Assembly (NCBI RefSeq): GCF_024700075.1
Contig: NZ_JAJONE010000001.1
Coordinates: 992,001-1,056,000, forward strand
DNA: 64,000 nucleotides
Direction: 5' to 3'
DNA from: Hymenobacter sp. J193
GTDB lineage: Bacteria; Bacteroidota; Bacteroidia; Cytophagales; Hymenobacteraceae
Shown: piece after piece, positions 52,388-61,528 of the stretch
Layout: each line of letters begins with the position of its first letter
Position numbering within the stretch: the stretch's first letter is position 1
Notes under the pieces: model-generated
Told to the model about the DNA's origin: nothing
The model's database searches: none
Seen by the model: only the letters and a program-made list of their open reading frames with translations
Translations under genes and position numbers: made by a program

Positions 52388-53725
52388 TTAGCCTTTATAG
52401 AACAGCCACTTCGACAGCTCGCCGTAGGTTACTTTCTTGCCGTACATGAGGATGCCCACTCGGTAGATGCGCCCGGCCAACCAGATAGTACCCAGGAAAC
52501 CGGCAATAAGCAGCAGCATGGATACGGCCAGCTGCCACATCGGCACGCCCCCAAATGGCAGGCGCATCATCATGGCAATGGGCGAGGTAAACGGAATCAT
52601 CGACATCCAGACGGCTACCTGGCCGTTGGGGTTGGTGGTCAGCACGGCCTGCGACACCACGAAGGTGAGCACCAGCGGCATGGTCACGGGCATCATAAAC
52701 TGCTGGGTGTCGGTTTCGCTGTCCACGGCCGAGCCGATGGCCCCGAACAGGGCACCATAGAACAAGTAGCCGCCGAGGAAGTAAAACAGGAAGCAGGCGG
52801 CAATCAGCGCGATATTCAGGTTGGCATCTTTGCCGGACTGAATTAGCTTAGCCATGAAATTATCGTCTTTGGCGGCCTTCTTATCGGCTTCTGTCTGGGG
52901 GCGAACCACGGCGGTGGTACGGTTTACGCGCTCCTGCGCTACCTTCTCAGGACTTACAGAGCCAATTGCTACGGCACCTATACCATACGACAGCACAACC
53001 CACAGGGCCAGTTGGGTGAAGCCCACGCCGGCAATGCCCAGCACCTTGCCCATCATCAGCTGGAAAGGCTTCACCGAGGAAATAACCACCTCCACGATAC
53101 GGTTGGTTTTCTCCTCCATCACCCCGCGCATAATCTGCACGCCGTAGATGAAGATGAAGATGTAAATCAGGAAGCCGGCCGCGTAAGCAATAGCGGTGCT
53201 GATGCCCGTGCTGGAGCTTTTTTCACCTTCGTCGCTCAGGCTTACGGTCTGCAGGTCCACATCCACCTTCAGCTTGTCCAGCACGGCGCGGTCGATGCCG
53301 GCGGCCCGCAGGCGCTGGTTTTCAATAGCCGTATTCACGGCGCGGTTAATGTCGTTTTCCAGAGAAATACCCAGGCCCTTGCGGGAAAAAACCTGGAAGC
53401 CGGTTGGATTGGCAACATCCAGCTTAGGCACGTACAGCAGCGCATCGTACTTGGCTTTTTTAAACTCTGCCTTGGCAGTAGGCAGGTCGGCCGATACGCG
53501 GGTGAAGCTGATATCGTCCTTGGCCTCGGGCAGTTTATCCGTGAACAGCCCCCCGGCATCGGCTACGGCTACCACCTTGCCGTTATCCGACATCGTGGCA
53601 ATGAGCACCGGCACGGCAAACAAAGCCATAGTAAGCAGCGGCCCCAGTAACGACATGATGATGAAGCTCTTTTTGCGCACGCGGGTCAGGTATTCGCGCT
53701 GGGCAATCAGCCAGATTTTAGACAT
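52388..53725 (-). CDS. ABC-2 type transporter permease (NatB-like)
   Basis: The 445-residue inner-membrane protein has one N-terminal helix (about 22-42), a large periplasmic domain (45-185) and five or six C-terminal helices, the layout of NatB/ABC2_membrane_3 exporters. The motif IMRGVMEEKTNRIVEVVISSVKPFQLMMGK, located around residues 200-230, contains the conserved E-K-(T)-x-R-x-x-E-V family signature. The ATPase gene follows upstream on the same strand with a 48-bp gap, so together they form one exporter. NatB-type systems export ions, drugs or lipids; the substrate is unknown. Confidence 0.92.
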   Translation of the reverse strand: MSKIWLIAQREYLTRVRKKSFIIMSLLGPLLTMALFAVPVLIATMSDNGKVVAVADAGGLFTDKLPEAKDDISFTRVSADLPTAKAEFKKAKYDALLYVPKLDVANPTGFQVFSRKGLGISLENDINRAVNTAIENQRLRAAGIDRAVLDKLKVDVDLQTVSLSDEGEKSSSTGISTAIAYAAGFLIYIFIFIYGVQIMRGVMEEKTNRIVEVVISSVKPFQLMMGKVLGIAGVGFTQLALWVVLSYGIGAVAIGSVSPEKVAQERVNRTTAVVRPQTEADKKAAKDDNFMAKLIQSGKDANLNIALIAACFLFYFLGGYLFYGALFGAIGSAVDSETDTQQFMMPVTMPLVLTFVVSQAVLTTNPNGQVAVWMSMIPFTSPIAMMMRLPFGGVPMWQLAVSMLLLIAGFLGTIWLAGRIYRVGILMYGKKVTYGELSKWLFYKG

Positions 53726-53773
53726 AGCTCAGGAGTTGAGGTCGGTTGAGAGAGGAAAGACGTTGGGGCAGCA

Positions 53774-54724
53774 TTAGGCGGGCATCGAGTCGGTTTCGGG
53801 CACGTAGTCGGGGTGGGTTTCGCGCACGCGCCGAATAAATATTTCGTTGATACTTGGAATCTGCTCCCGGAAGGCCTGCACCTCCACCTGCCCCGCCCCG
53901 ATGAGGTAGCGCAACAGGTCGTTGGGCTTGCCGTGCACAATGCGGATGCGGGCGTAGAAGTGGCCATTTTCGCGCTCCTTCTGCTCTATTACTTCAAAGT
54001 CGGGGTGGATGAGCAGCAGCTTGCCGGTTCCTTCCACCTCGTAAGTCTGGCTGCGGTAGGCGTTGCGCACGTCGCTCACGCGGCCGTCCAGTACTTTCTG
54101 GGAGCGGTTGATGAGGGCAATATGGTCGCACATTTCTTCTACCGACTCCATGCGGTGCGTGGAGAAAATGATGCTGGTGCCCTCGCTACGCAGGCGCAGG
54201 ATTTCGTCCTTGAGCAGGTTGGCGTTGATGGGGTCGAAGCCGGAGAAAGGTTCGTCGAGAATGAGCAGCGCCGGGTCGTGCAGCACGGTAGCAATAAACT
54301 GTATCTTCTGCTGCATGCCCTTGCTGAGGTCCTCCACGTTCTTATCGGCCCAGGTCTTGATGTCGAAACGCTCCAGCCACCGCTTGATTTTGGTGGTAGC
54401 ATCGGCCTTCGACAAGCCCTTAAGCTGGGCCAGGTAGAGCAGCTGCTCACCCACTTTCATCTTCTTGTAGAGGCCGCGCTCCTCGGGCAGGTAGCCAATC
54501 TGGCCGACGTGCGAAGGATTTAGCGGCTCCCCGCGAAACAGAATCTGGCCGCCGTCGGGGCCGGTAATCTGGGTGATGATGCGAATCAGGGAAGTTTTGC
54601 CGGCTCCGTTGGGGCCCAGCAGCCCGAAGATGGAGCCTTCGGGCACTTCCAGGCTCACACCGTCGAGGGCCGTGTGGTTGGCGTACTGCTTGCGTACGTC
54701 CTGAACTTGTAGAATTGGTTTCAC
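53774..54724 (-). CDS. ABC transporter ATP-binding protein (NatA-like)
   Basis: This ATPase pairs with the permease at 52388. I choose GTG 54724 as the start because the coding pattern begins there (KPILQVQDVRKQYANHTALD), although the frame is open to 54862. The Walker A is GPNGAGKT, the signature LSKGMQQ and Walker B LLILDEP, with the switch His in STHRMES. The C-terminal 80 residues form the extra regulatory domain found in these exporters. It is 316 residues long. Confidence 0.93.
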   Translation of the reverse strand: MKPILQVQDVRKQYANHTALDGVSLEVPEGSIFGLLGPNGAGKTSLIRIITQITGPDGGQILFRGEPLNPSHVGQIGYLPEERGLYKKMKVGEQLLYLAQLKGLSKADATTKIKRWLERFDIKTWADKNVEDLSKGMQQKIQFIATVLHDPALLILDEPFSGFDPINANLLKDEILRLRSEGTSIIFSTHRMESVEEMCDHIALINRSQKVLDGRVSDVRNAYRSQTYEVEGTGKLLLIHPDFEVIEQKERENGHFYARIRIVHGKPNDLLRYLIGAGQVEVQAFREQIPSINEIFIRRVRETHPDYVPETDSMPA

Positions 54725-54865
54725 AGCGCAGAAAGGCAAAAGAGGTGAGGGTTGTGGTGTAATATTACAGGATACGGGCGCAGACCGGGTAGAAATTCCA
54801 ACCAAACGGTATTGCGGCGGGGTTGAACGGGCCGAAAACAACCCTGAACCGCAGGCCCGCACTGC

Positions 54866-55501
54866 TCATCGTTCCACGGTTTCCAGCTCGCGCAGCGTAG
54901 CTTCCAGCTGGTCGAGGTACCGGCCGTAGCGCTGCTGCTGCTGCCAACGCTCGTGGTAGAGAAGTCCAACAATCAGGGCTACCAATGCCAGGGCCAATGC
55001 CAGCGTCGGAACCCAGTCGATGGTGCCCGCCCGCAGGTTTGCCAGAATAACCGCCTGCTGGCTGTACACCACCGTCAGCACTATTGTCGTCAGGAACGCC
55101 ATACCACCGTATCCCTTGTTCCGCATCAGCGTCCGCAGCTGCCGGATCGACTGCCGGATGTGGCCGTAGGTGCTACCGTCACCCACCTGTAGCTGCCGGA
55201 TAATTTTGCGCTGCCGGTAGGCATACCACGATATAAAGAGAATCATCAGGGCCACTACCACATCCAGCAGCACCAGCGTGTTGCCCTGGAAGTGCCGGCG
55301 GCTCAGGTTCGTAAAATTGGCCACGTTGAAGATGATGACCATCAGCACCAGGCGCTGTTCGCGGCGCGCATGGCGCGTCATCTCACTCAGGGGCGTATCG
55401 GGTTGGGAGGCAAGCATGGCTTCGAGTTTTTGGTGAGTCAGGGTTGGTTCGGAAGCGGCGGCGGGCTGCTGCCAGCGGCGGCGGAGGTCGTCGAGTTCCA
55501 T
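54866..55501 (-). CDS. Membrane protein coupled to an ECF sigma factor
   Basis: The 211-residue protein has a soluble N-terminal 45 residues, two pairs of membrane helices (about 50-92 and 132-182) and a basic, helical C-terminus. Its ATG overlaps the sigma-factor stop (TGATG), so translation is coupled. Position and topology are those of a membrane-bound anti-sigma factor, but I do not see the zinc-binding anti-sigma motif. Treat the anti-sigma role as inference. The start overlap fixes the N-terminus. Confidence 0.8.
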   Translation of the reverse strand: MELDDLRRRWQQPAAASEPTLTHQKLEAMLASQPDTPLSEMTRHARREQRLVLMVIIFNVANFTNLSRRHFQGNTLVLLDVVVALMILFISWYAYRQRKIIRQLQVGDGSTYGHIRQSIRQLRTLMRNKGYGGMAFLTTIVLTVVYSQQAVILANLRAGTIDWVPTLALALALVALIVGLLYHERWQQQQRYGRYLDQLEATLRELETVER

Positions 55502-56010
55502 CAGGCAAGTTGAGTCAGGAGGTGGCGGAGCTTATCCTGCACGCGGTGCATTTTCACGCGCACATTGTTCTGGGTGATGCCGAGGATGTCGGCCATTTCC
55601 TCATAGGTGCGCTCTTCCAGGTAGAGCAGCACGAAGGCCCGCTCCACGTTGGAAAGCTGCCCGATGGCGCGGTAGAGCTGGGCCAGGTCGTCGGCATCGG
55701 GCCCATCGGGCGGCGGGGCCGGCAGGTCCGGCGGGGCCGCCGCACCGAGGCGGTCTGGCACCGGCGCGCGGGTGCGGCGGCGCAGATCGGTAATGGCCAC
55801 GTTCAGGGCTACGCGGTAGAGCCAGGTACTTACTTTGGTGTCGGCGCGGACCTCATAGCGCGGCCAGGCCCGCCACAACTGCAGCACCATTTCCTGGTAG
55901 AGGTCCTGGCGGTCGTCGGCATCGGGGCAGTACAGGCGCGCTACCCGCTGCAGCAGGGGCTGGTACTCGTTGAGCAGCTTGAGAAATTCCGGCGCCGGGG
56001 CAGCAGACAT
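55501..56010 (-). CDS. RNA polymerase sigma factor, ECF subfamily
   Basis: The 169-residue ECF sigma directs RNA polymerase to a small regulon. Region 2 is QPLLQRVARLYC through EDRQDLYQEMVLQLWRAWPRYE, with DDRQDLYQE as the -10 binding helix; region 4 is YEEMADILGITQNNVRVKMHR, the -35 helix-turn-helix. A Pro-rich linker (PDLPAPPPDGP) of unusual length joins them. It forms a coupled unit with the membrane protein that follows. The inducing signal is unknown. Confidence 0.92.
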   Translation of the reverse strand: MSAAPAPEFLKLLNEYQPLLQRVARLYCPDADDRQDLYQEMVLQLWRAWPRYEVRADTKVSTWLYRVALNVAITDLRRRTRAPVPDRLGAAAPPDLPAPPPDGPDADDLAQLYRAIGQLSNVERAFVLLYLEERTYEEMADILGITQNNVRVKMHRVQDKLRHLLTQLA

Positions 56011-56143
56011 ACGGTAGGTAAGTTTGCTGCATATATCGGGGCTTTGGCGGCGGCATTACAGACCGCCGGAAAAATATTTCTCAGCCGCTGTTCTTTATCA
56101 ATACTTAGAGCTTATTCCGGAGAAATTTCTGAATAGGGTACAA

Positions 56144-56186
56144 GTTTGGAGCTTATTCTAGAATTTCTCCCGAATAAGCTCCAAAC
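56144..56186. repeat. Short inverted repeat
   Basis: Perfect 15-bp arms (GTTTGGAGCTTATTC at 56144-56158 and complement at 56172-56186) with a 13-base loop. A partial third copy (GAGCTTATTCCGGAGAAATT) lies at 56108-56128, so the loop sequence is also repeated. Confidence 0.7.
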
Positions 56187-56284
56187 CCACACGCACGAAT
56201 AGGCCTGCCCTCCCCTATCGGTAGAGAGGGAGCCTGATTAGAAAAATGTGCAATACTCACGAAACCACTCTGGATGCTGGTACA

Positions 56285-56307
56285 CCGAAGCAGTACAGAT
56301 GCTTCGG
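56285..56307. repeat. Small hairpin resembling a fragment of the GTCATGCTGAGC family
   Basis: CCGAAGCA and TGCTTCGG pair around a 7-base loop. The string GAAGCAGTA-AGATGCTTCGG is one base from the central part of the repeat at 57725, and GCATGACGG follows at 56330, so it looks like a decayed member. Confidence 0.6.
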
Positions 56308-56368
56308 CTGTGCGGACGCCAGATGAAGCATGACGGTTACTGTAGTAGTATACCCGTTACCGAGTAGG

Positions 56369-56443
56369 GTGCGGGGCTTGTCCCCGCCCATCGTTGACCA
56401 ATAGAGGTCATCATTCAACGACGGGCGGGGACAAGTCCCGCAC
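56369..56443. repeat. Long inverted repeat (GTGCGGGGCTTGTCCCCGCC family)
   Basis: 29-base arms (56369-56397 and 56415-56443) with two mismatches; the arms also contain GGGGCTTGTCCCC, a hairpin of its own. With the two smaller repeats before it and the terminator at 56474 it accounts for most of the 559-bp gap 56011-56569, where I see no gene. Confidence 0.85.
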
Positions 56444-56473
56444 CGTACTTTCTGATAGTTCCGGCACACGAAA

Positions 56474-56507
56474 AAGCCCGCCCTCCCCTATCAGGAAAGG
56501 CGGGCTT
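56474..56507 (-). terminator. Rho-independent terminator for dnaJ
   Basis: AAGCCCGCC pairs with GGCGGGCTT; on the minus strand it is followed by TTTTT and lies about 63 bp past the dnaJ stop. Confidence 0.8.
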
Positions 56508-56569
56508 AAGAATAATCGTCCACAAAATCCGCGTAATCCGAAAAATCCGCCGGAATCCGTGGTTCTCGT

Positions 56570-57706
56570 CTACTGGAAATACTCCTTCACACGCTCAAAG
56601 AAGCCCTTTTCGTTTTTGCCAGGGTTAGGCGTGAAGTTGCGGGCGTCGCGCAGCTTTTCGAGTAGCTCCCGCTCCTCGTTGGTTACGTTCTTGGGCGTCC
56701 ACACGCTGAGGTGGATCAGCTGGTCGCCGCGGCCGTAGCCGTTCAGGTCTTTGATGCCCTTACCGCGCAGGCGCAGAATTTTGCCCGGCTGGGTGCCCGG
56801 CTCCACCTTTATCTTCACCTTGCCTTCGATGGTGGGCACCTCCAGATTGGCGCCTAGGGCCGCATCCACGAACGAAATGTACTGCTCGAACATGATGTTG
56901 TTGCCGTCGCGCTTGAGCGTTTCGTGCGGCTCCTCCTCAATCTGAATGAGCAGGTCGCCGGGTACGCCGCCGCGCTCCGGGAAGTTGCCTTTGCCGTTCA
57001 TGCTCAGCTGCATGCCCTCGGCCACGCCCGCCGGAATGTTGATGGGAATAACTTCCTCGTGCAGCTGGCGGCCTTCGCCGTGGCACACGTCGCACTTGCT
57101 GGTTACTACTTTGCCTTCGCCCTCGCAGGTGGGACAGGTAGAAGCACTTACCATCTGGCCCAGCATGGTTTGTACCACGCGCTTCACCTGCCCTTGCCCC
57201 TGACAGGTCTGGCAGGTTTTGAGGTCGGTGCCGTTTTTGGCGCCGGTGCCGGAGCAGGTGTTGCAGGCTACGTAGCGCTTCACCTTGATTTTCTTCTCCA
57301 CGCCGTTGGCTACCTCTTCCAGGTCCAGCTTGAGCTTGATGCGCAGGTTGGAGCCTTTGCGCACGCGCCGGCCGCCCTGACCACGGCCGCCCCCGAAGAA
57401 GCCCTCGAAGCCGCCGCCCCCGAAAATGTCGCCGAACTGGGAGAAGATGTCCTCCATGTTGGGGCCGCCCCCGTTGCCGCCCATGCCCTGATGGCCGTAC
57501 CGGTCGTAGCGGGCGCGCTTCTGCTCGTCGCTGAGTACCTCGTATGCCTCGGCCGCCTCCTTGAACTTGTCTTCGGCGGTAGGGTCGTCGGGGTTTTTAT
57601 CGGGGTGATACTTGATGGCCACCTTGCGGTAGGCCTTCTTTATCTCGTCGCCCGAAGCGTTTTTGGCTACGCCCAGTATTTCGTAAAAATCTCGCTTCGT
57701 TGCCAT
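56570..57706 (-). CDS. dnaJ: Chaperone protein DnaJ
   Basis: DnaJ delivers unfolded clients to DnaK and stimulates its ATPase. The 378 residues show the J-domain (HPD in KYHPDKN at about 33-35), a Gly/Phe region with [13 protein letters not shown], four zinc repeats ([32 protein letters not shown]) and the C-terminal client-binding domains. It is the standard type I protein. The grpE gene lies upstream on the same strand; between them is a long inverted repeat at 57725, so read-through may be affected. Confidence 0.97.
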   Translation of the reverse strand: MATKRDFYEILGVAKNASGDEIKKAYRKVAIKYHPDKNPDDPTAEDKFKEAAEAYEVLSDEQKRARYDRYGHQGMGGNGGGPNMEDIFSQFGDIFGGGGFEGFFGGGRGQGGRRVRKGSNLRIKLKLDLEEVANGVEKKIKVKRYVACNTCSGTGAKNGTDLKTCQTCQGQGQVKRVVQTMLGQMVSASTCPTCEGEGKVVTSKCDVCHGEGRQLHEEVIPINIPAGVAEGMQLSMNGKGNFPERGGVPGDLLIQIEEEPHETLKRDGNNIMFEQYISFVDAALGANLEVPTIEGKVKIKVEPGTQPGKILRLRGKGIKDLNGYGRGDQLIHLSVWTPKNVTNEERELLEKLRDARNFTPNPGKNEKGFFERVKEYFQ

Positions 57707-57724
57707 GTTCTTAAGTCACTGTCG

Positions 57725-57815
57725 GTCATGCTGAGCTTGCCGAAGCATCTCTGCAGTTTGGTAAAATTCATTTTGCAACGAAGCAGTAGAGATGCTTCGG
57801 CAAGCTCAGCATGAC
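57725..57815. repeat. Long inverted repeat (GTCATGCTGAGC family) between dnaJ and grpE
   Basis: Perfect 28-base arms (57725-57752 and 57788-57815) start GTCATGCTGAGCTTGCCGAA and close on a 35-base loop. The outer 12 bases equal those of the repeat at 10601. It sits within the grpE-dnaJ unit. Confidence 0.9.
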
Positions 57816-57834
57816 AAGGTTCTGTCGTATTATC

Positions 57835-58410
57835 TTACTGCCCTAGCACCACCTTGGCGTGGCGGATTACCCGGTCGCCGAGGGAGTAGCCTTTCTCCAC
57901 CTCATCCACGATTTTGCCTTTCAGGTCTTCCGAGGGAGCCGGAATCTGAGTAATGGCTTCGTGCAACTCGGGGTCAAAATCACTACCCTTGGCTTCCATC
58001 GTCACCAAGCCTTTCTGGCTTAACGTTTTCTGAAGCTTGTTGTAGATGATGTCCACGCTTTCGCGCACGGCGCCAGCGTCGTCGGTTTCTTTGGTGTGGT
58101 GGCGCGCCCGGTCAAAGTCGTCGAGCACGGGCAGCAAAGCCACCATCAGCTCCTGGTTGGCAGTTTTGAACAGGTCGGCGCGCTCCTTGGTGGTGCGACG
58201 CTTGTAGTTTTCAAACTCGGCGGCCAGGCGCAGGTATTTATCTTTCAGGTCGGCCAACTCAGCGTCGGTTTTGGAGCCGGCAGCGTGGGGGGCGCCCTCC
58301 GAAGCCGCAGCTTCGCCGGGGCCGGTGGTTTCCTCGGTCATTTCGCCAGCTACGTGGTCGGCGTTGCCGGTCAGGTTGTCGTCTTGCGGCAGGTTTTGTT
58401 CGTCAGCCAT
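57835..58410 (-). CDS. grpE: Nucleotide exchange factor GrpE
   Basis: GrpE releases ADP from DnaK. ATG 58410 (MADEQNLPQDD) is chosen; the frame further up is Cys-rich, non-homologous sequence. The 191 residues have an acidic disordered head, a long coiled-coil helix (about 60-110: LADLKDKYLRLAAEFENYKRR) and the beta domain with ALLPVLDDFDRA and DRVIRHAKVVLGQ at the end. It is followed by dnaJ; dnaK is not in the window. Confidence 0.96.
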   Translation of the reverse strand: MADEQNLPQDDNLTGNADHVAGEMTEETTGPGEAAASEGAPHAAGSKTDAELADLKDKYLRLAAEFENYKRRTTKERADLFKTANQELMVALLPVLDDFDRARHHTKETDDAGAVRESVDIIYNKLQKTLSQKGLVTMEAKGSDFDPELHEAITQIPAPSEDLKGKIVDEVEKGYSLGDRVIRHAKVVLGQ

Positions 58411-58532
58411 TTTCGAAAAATATCGTCGGAAGGGGTTTTTCACGGGATTCGCCGTTGGGCACCCTGCGGGCGCAAGGAGTTTGCCAAAGGGGTTAGGGCT
58501 GCCAGTTTGGCACAGAACAGTAGTTTTACCGC

Positions 58533-59012
58533 ATGATGTTTCGCCTGAACCCAATAATGTGCCTTGCATTTTGCTTTATGAGCGGTTGCCAGACTGACCC
58601 GTGGGCATTCGAGTATGCTAGAAGCAAGCCTACTCAATCAATTGCAGGTGTTTATAAACCAACCTCAAGAACTTATTCGTTCTTAGATGGTGCATATAAA
58701 AATGTCAGACCATCACGCCTAGAATTGCACAGTGACGGTAGCTTTCTAATCAAAGATATTGCCGCCATATGGTCGCCATTCTCAGTTGCTGGTGGCTTTG
58801 AACAAGTGCAAGGCCATTGGTCATTGGGAAAACATCAAGACTGGTGGGCAGTAAATCTTTTTGTTGATCAGGTTAAATCAGCTGACGGTCGTTTGATTCA
58901 AAGCAAATCTTCTATGCCAATCATGTTGATTGGACAACAGGCGCCCTACAAGCTGCATTTTGGTATTGGTGACCCAGATACAGGTGAAGCTCTGCAATAC
59001 GAGAAGCAATAA
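58533..59012 (+). CDS. Predicted lipoprotein, 159 aa
   Basis: The sequence has a lipobox (FMSGC, Cys19) after a hydrophobic stretch and a mature domain with a beta-rich pattern (SIAGVYKPTSRTYSFLDG, then VQGHWSLGKHQDWW). The pattern GVYK followed by RLELHSDGSF is typical of small secreted copper-binding-like or lipocalin-like proteins, but I cannot name the family. It is AT-richer than grpE and obgE and lies opposite in direction to both, only 2 bp from the obgE stop. Confidence 0.7.
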   Translation: MMFRLNPIMCLAFCFMSGCQTDPWAFEYARSKPTQSIAGVYKPTSRTYSFLDGAYKNVRPSRLELHSDGSFLIKDIAAIWSPFSVAGGFEQVQGHWSLGKHQDWWAVNLFVDQVKSADGRLIQSKSSMPIMLIGQQAPYKLHFGIGDPDTGEALQYEKQ

Positions 59013-59014
59013 CC

Positions 59015-60007
59015 TTAGCTATGTAGCGTCTGCCAGATCAGGTCCTTTAGCTGCTGAATATTCTTATTCGTGAGGCTGGAAATGAAGATGGTCGGCAGAT
59101 CGGTGGGTAGTGTGGTGCGGATTTCGGCTTCCAGCTCCTCGTCCAGCATGTCGGCTTTGGTAATGGCCAGCAGGCGCTGCTTGTCCAGCAGCTCTGGGTT
59201 AAACTGCTGCAATTCGCTCAGCAGCACCTGATATTCCGCGTTGATATCGGGCGAGTCGCAGCTGATCATGAACAGCAGAATGGAGTTGCGCTCGATGTGG
59301 CGCAGGAAGCGGTGGCCCAGCCCCCGCCCTTCAGCCGCGCCCTCGATGATGCCGGGAATATCGGCCATCACGAAGGACTTGTAGTCGCGGTAAGCTACCA
59401 CGCCCAGGTTGGGCGTGAGGGTGGTAAAAGCGTAGTCAGCAATTTTGGGCTTGGCGGCCGACACTACGGAAAGCAGCGTGCTTTTGCCGGCGTTAGGGAA
59501 ACCCACGAGGCCCACGTCGGCCAGCAGCTTCAGCTCCAGAATCACCCACTCGTCAATACCCGGCTCACCGGGCTGGGCGTAGCTGGGCGCCTGGTTGGTG
59601 GCCGACTTGAAGTGGTCGTTGCCGAGGCCACCGCGACCGCCGGGCGTGAGGACGAGGCGCTGCCCGTCTTCGGTGATTTCGAGCTTCTTTTCCCCAGTTT
59701 CGGCGTCGCGGGCTACGGTACCCAGCGGCACCTGAATGATGATATCGTCACCCTGGGCGCCGGTACGCAGGTTTTCGCCGCCGTTTTCGCCGGGCTTGGC
59801 AATGAGGTGCTTCTGGTACTGCAGATGCAGCAGCGTCCAGAGCTGGGAGCTGCCTTCCAGAATGATGTGGCCGCCCCGGCCCCCGTCGCCACCGTCGGGG
59901 CCACCGTTGGGCAGGCCCTTGGCCCGGAAAAAGTGGTGCGAGCCCGCCCCGCCTTTGCCCGAGCGGCAGTTGATTTTAACGTAGTCGATGAAGTTGTTGG
60001 AAGCCAC
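59015..60007 (-). CDS. obgE: GTPase ObgE/CgtA
   Basis: Obg is an essential ribosome-associated GTPase. The 330 residues have the Gly-rich Obg fold (residues 1-155, for example [13 protein letters not shown]) and the G domain with GFPNAGKST (G1), a DIPG motif (G3) and TKAD (G4). There is no C-terminal OCT extension, as usual in this phylum. The length is normal and the start ATG clear. It is followed on the minus strand by the lipoprotein gene in the opposite sense. Confidence 0.96.
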   Translation of the reverse strand: MASNNFIDYVKINCRSGKGGAGSHHFFRAKGLPNGGPDGGDGGRGGHIILEGSSQLWTLLHLQYQKHLIAKPGENGGENLRTGAQGDDIIIQVPLGTVARDAETGEKKLEITEDGQRLVLTPGGRGGLGNDHFKSATNQAPSYAQPGEPGIDEWVILELKLLADVGLVGFPNAGKSTLLSVVSAAKPKIADYAFTTLTPNLGVVAYRDYKSFVMADIPGIIEGAAEGRGLGHRFLRHIERNSILLFMISCDSPDINAEYQVLLSELQQFNPELLDKQRLLAITKADMLDEELEAEIRTTLPTDLPTIFISSLTNKNIQQLKDLIWQTLHS

Positions 60008-60088
60008 TTCGGTTGAATTAGGAATTAGGAATTAAGAATTGGATTGCTCTTCCTTCTTCTTCCTTAATCGGGGTTATTTAAAAAACAG

Positions 60089-60178
60089 CTGTCATCCTGA
60101 GCGCAGCGAAGGATCTGAAAACACGGCCACGGTGCGGGCTTGCTTTACTCAGATCCTTCGCTGCGCTCAGGATGACAG
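60089..60178. repeat. Long inverted repeat (GTCATCCTGAGC variant)
   Basis: Perfect 30-base arms (60089-60118 and 60149-60178), CTGTCATCCTGAGCGCAGCG and complement, with a 30-base loop. It lies between obgE and adk. It shares layout and the outer GTCAT-CTGAGC with the repeats at 10601 and 57725. Confidence 0.9.
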
Positions 60179-60205
60179 ACAAATGCGCTGTTTACAGCGG
60201 CAAAG

Positions 60206-60828
60206 TTACGCTTTTACTTCGTCGGTAGCCTGGTGGCTGCTGGCCGGGGCGGCTGGCTGGTGCTGGTCGATGAGGCCGCAGATCTGCGCGAAGATGTCGT
60301 CGATGGCGCCAATGCCGTTGAGGGCGTGAAATTTTTGCTGCTGGGCGTAGTAGCCGGCTACCTGGGCCGTTTCGGTGTTGTACACCGTCACGCGCTTGCG
60401 GATTTTCTCCTCGTTCTGGTCGTCGGGGCGGCCGGAGGTTTTGCCGCGCTCCAGCAGGCGCGTCACCAGCTCTTCCTCGGCTACTTCCAGGGCTACCATG
60501 CACGATACGTTCGTATCATGCTGGGCCAGCAGGGCATCGAGGCTTTCGGCCTGGGGCACCGTGCGCGGGAAACCATCGAAAATAAAGCCAGCCGCCTGCT
60601 TGTTGGCTTTCAGGGCCAAGTCAATCATGCCGATTACCACCTCATCGGGCACCAACAGTCCTTCATCCATGAGCTTTTTGGCGCGCAGACCCAGCTCCGT
60701 GCCTTGCGCAATCTGGGCGCGCAGCAGGTCGCCGGTAGAGAGGTGCACCAGGTTGTAGCGGGCAATGAGTTTCTGGCTTTGCGTTCCTTTGCCGGCGCCG
60801 GGGGGCCGAAGAGCACGATATTCAACAT
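60206..60828 (-). CDS. adk: Adenylate kinase (apparent frameshift in the P-loop)
   Basis: Adk balances AMP, ADP and ATP and is normally essential. The start ATG 60828 reads MLNIVLFGPP, then the frame breaks: the minus strand has GGCCCCCCGG (six C, plus-strand G run 60800-60805) where seven C would give GPPGAGKGTQ, the P-loop. Past that point the second frame is perfect: LVHLSTGDLLRAQI, GFIFDGFPRT, and GRPDDQNEEKIRKRV. The repaired protein has 207 residues, with a short polar tail. A one-base deletion in a C run is the probable cause and likely a sequence error. Confidence 0.9.
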
Positions 60829-60936
60829 AGAGCGAGTGGTTTCGCGGGAAGGTAAACGTGGGCGGAGAGGAAAGATACTACTTCGCGGGCAAAGGCCGGT
60901 GTACGCAGTTCAATGGACTTTTGTCAGAACCCAACG

Positions 60937-61476
60937 CTACACGACGGTGTACACATCGGGGTAATTGCGGCCCAGGCCGTCGTAGTCGAGGCCGTAGCCC
61001 ACGATGAAGTCGTTGGGAATTTCCCGGCCGATGTAGCGCAGGTCCAGCTCATGCTGCAAACACTCTGGCTTCAGGAACAGCGTGGCGACTTCCAGGGAAG
61101 CCGGGTTTTGCGCCCCCAGCGTATCGAGCAGCATGCGCATGGTGTGGCCGGTATCTACAATGTCTTCCAGCAGCACCACGTGGCGGTCCGTCAGGCTTTC
61201 ATACAGGCCCATCACCTCCTGCACCTTGCCGGTACTGCCGGTGCCCACGTAGGAGGCCACCCGGATAAAGGTGATTTCGCAGGGAATATGCAGCTGCTTG
61301 AGCAAATCGGCCGCAAACATGAAAGAGCCATTGAGCACGGCGACAAACAGTGGCTGCTTGCCGGCATAGTCCTGATTGAGGCGGGCGGCCAGTTCGCCAA
61401 CGCAAGCCTGGAGCTGCGCGGCCGACAAATAAGGAGCGAATTGTTTGTCGTGCAGCGTAATGGTGGGTGGCGTCAT
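60937..61476 (-). CDS. hpt: Hypoxanthine phosphoribosyltransferase
   Basis: The salvage enzyme converts hypoxanthine or guanine plus PRPP to IMP or GMP. I begin at ATG 61476 (MTPPTITLHDKQF), 37 bp downstream of a -7 box. The 179-residue protein has the PRPP-binding motif VVLLEDIVDTGHT and the loops GSFMFAADLL and the terminal IGREIPNDFIVGYGLDYD. It lies next to adk on the same strand, giving a small purine nucleotide pair. Confidence 0.96.
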   Translation of the reverse strand: MTPPTITLHDKQFAPYLSAAQLQACVGELAARLNQDYAGKQPLFVAVLNGSFMFAADLLKQLHIPCEITFIRVASYVGTGSTGKVQEVMGLYESLTDRHVVLLEDIVDTGHTMRMLLDTLGAQNPASLEVATLFLKPECLQHELDLRYIGREIPNDFIVGYGLDYDGLGRNYPDVYTVV

Positions 61477-61512
61477 TCGGCGCGGGGGTTGGTAGCGGGG
61501 CGAAAGCGAGGC

Positions 61513-61520
61513 CAAAGGTA
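61513..61520 (-). promoter_or_regulatory. Bacteroidota -7 promoter box for hpt
   Basis: TACCTTTG on the minus strand; the ATG at 61476 lies 37 bp downstream and supports that start over the frame opening at 61515, which overlaps the box. Confidence 0.6.
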
Positions 61521-61528
61521 GCTTATCT

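Noticed and set aside
54725..54862. N-terminal extension of the NatA-like ATPase to 54862
   Set aside because: The added residues (Ser/Pro/Cys-rich) match no ABC ATPase N-terminus; GTG 54724 begins at the family's first strand.
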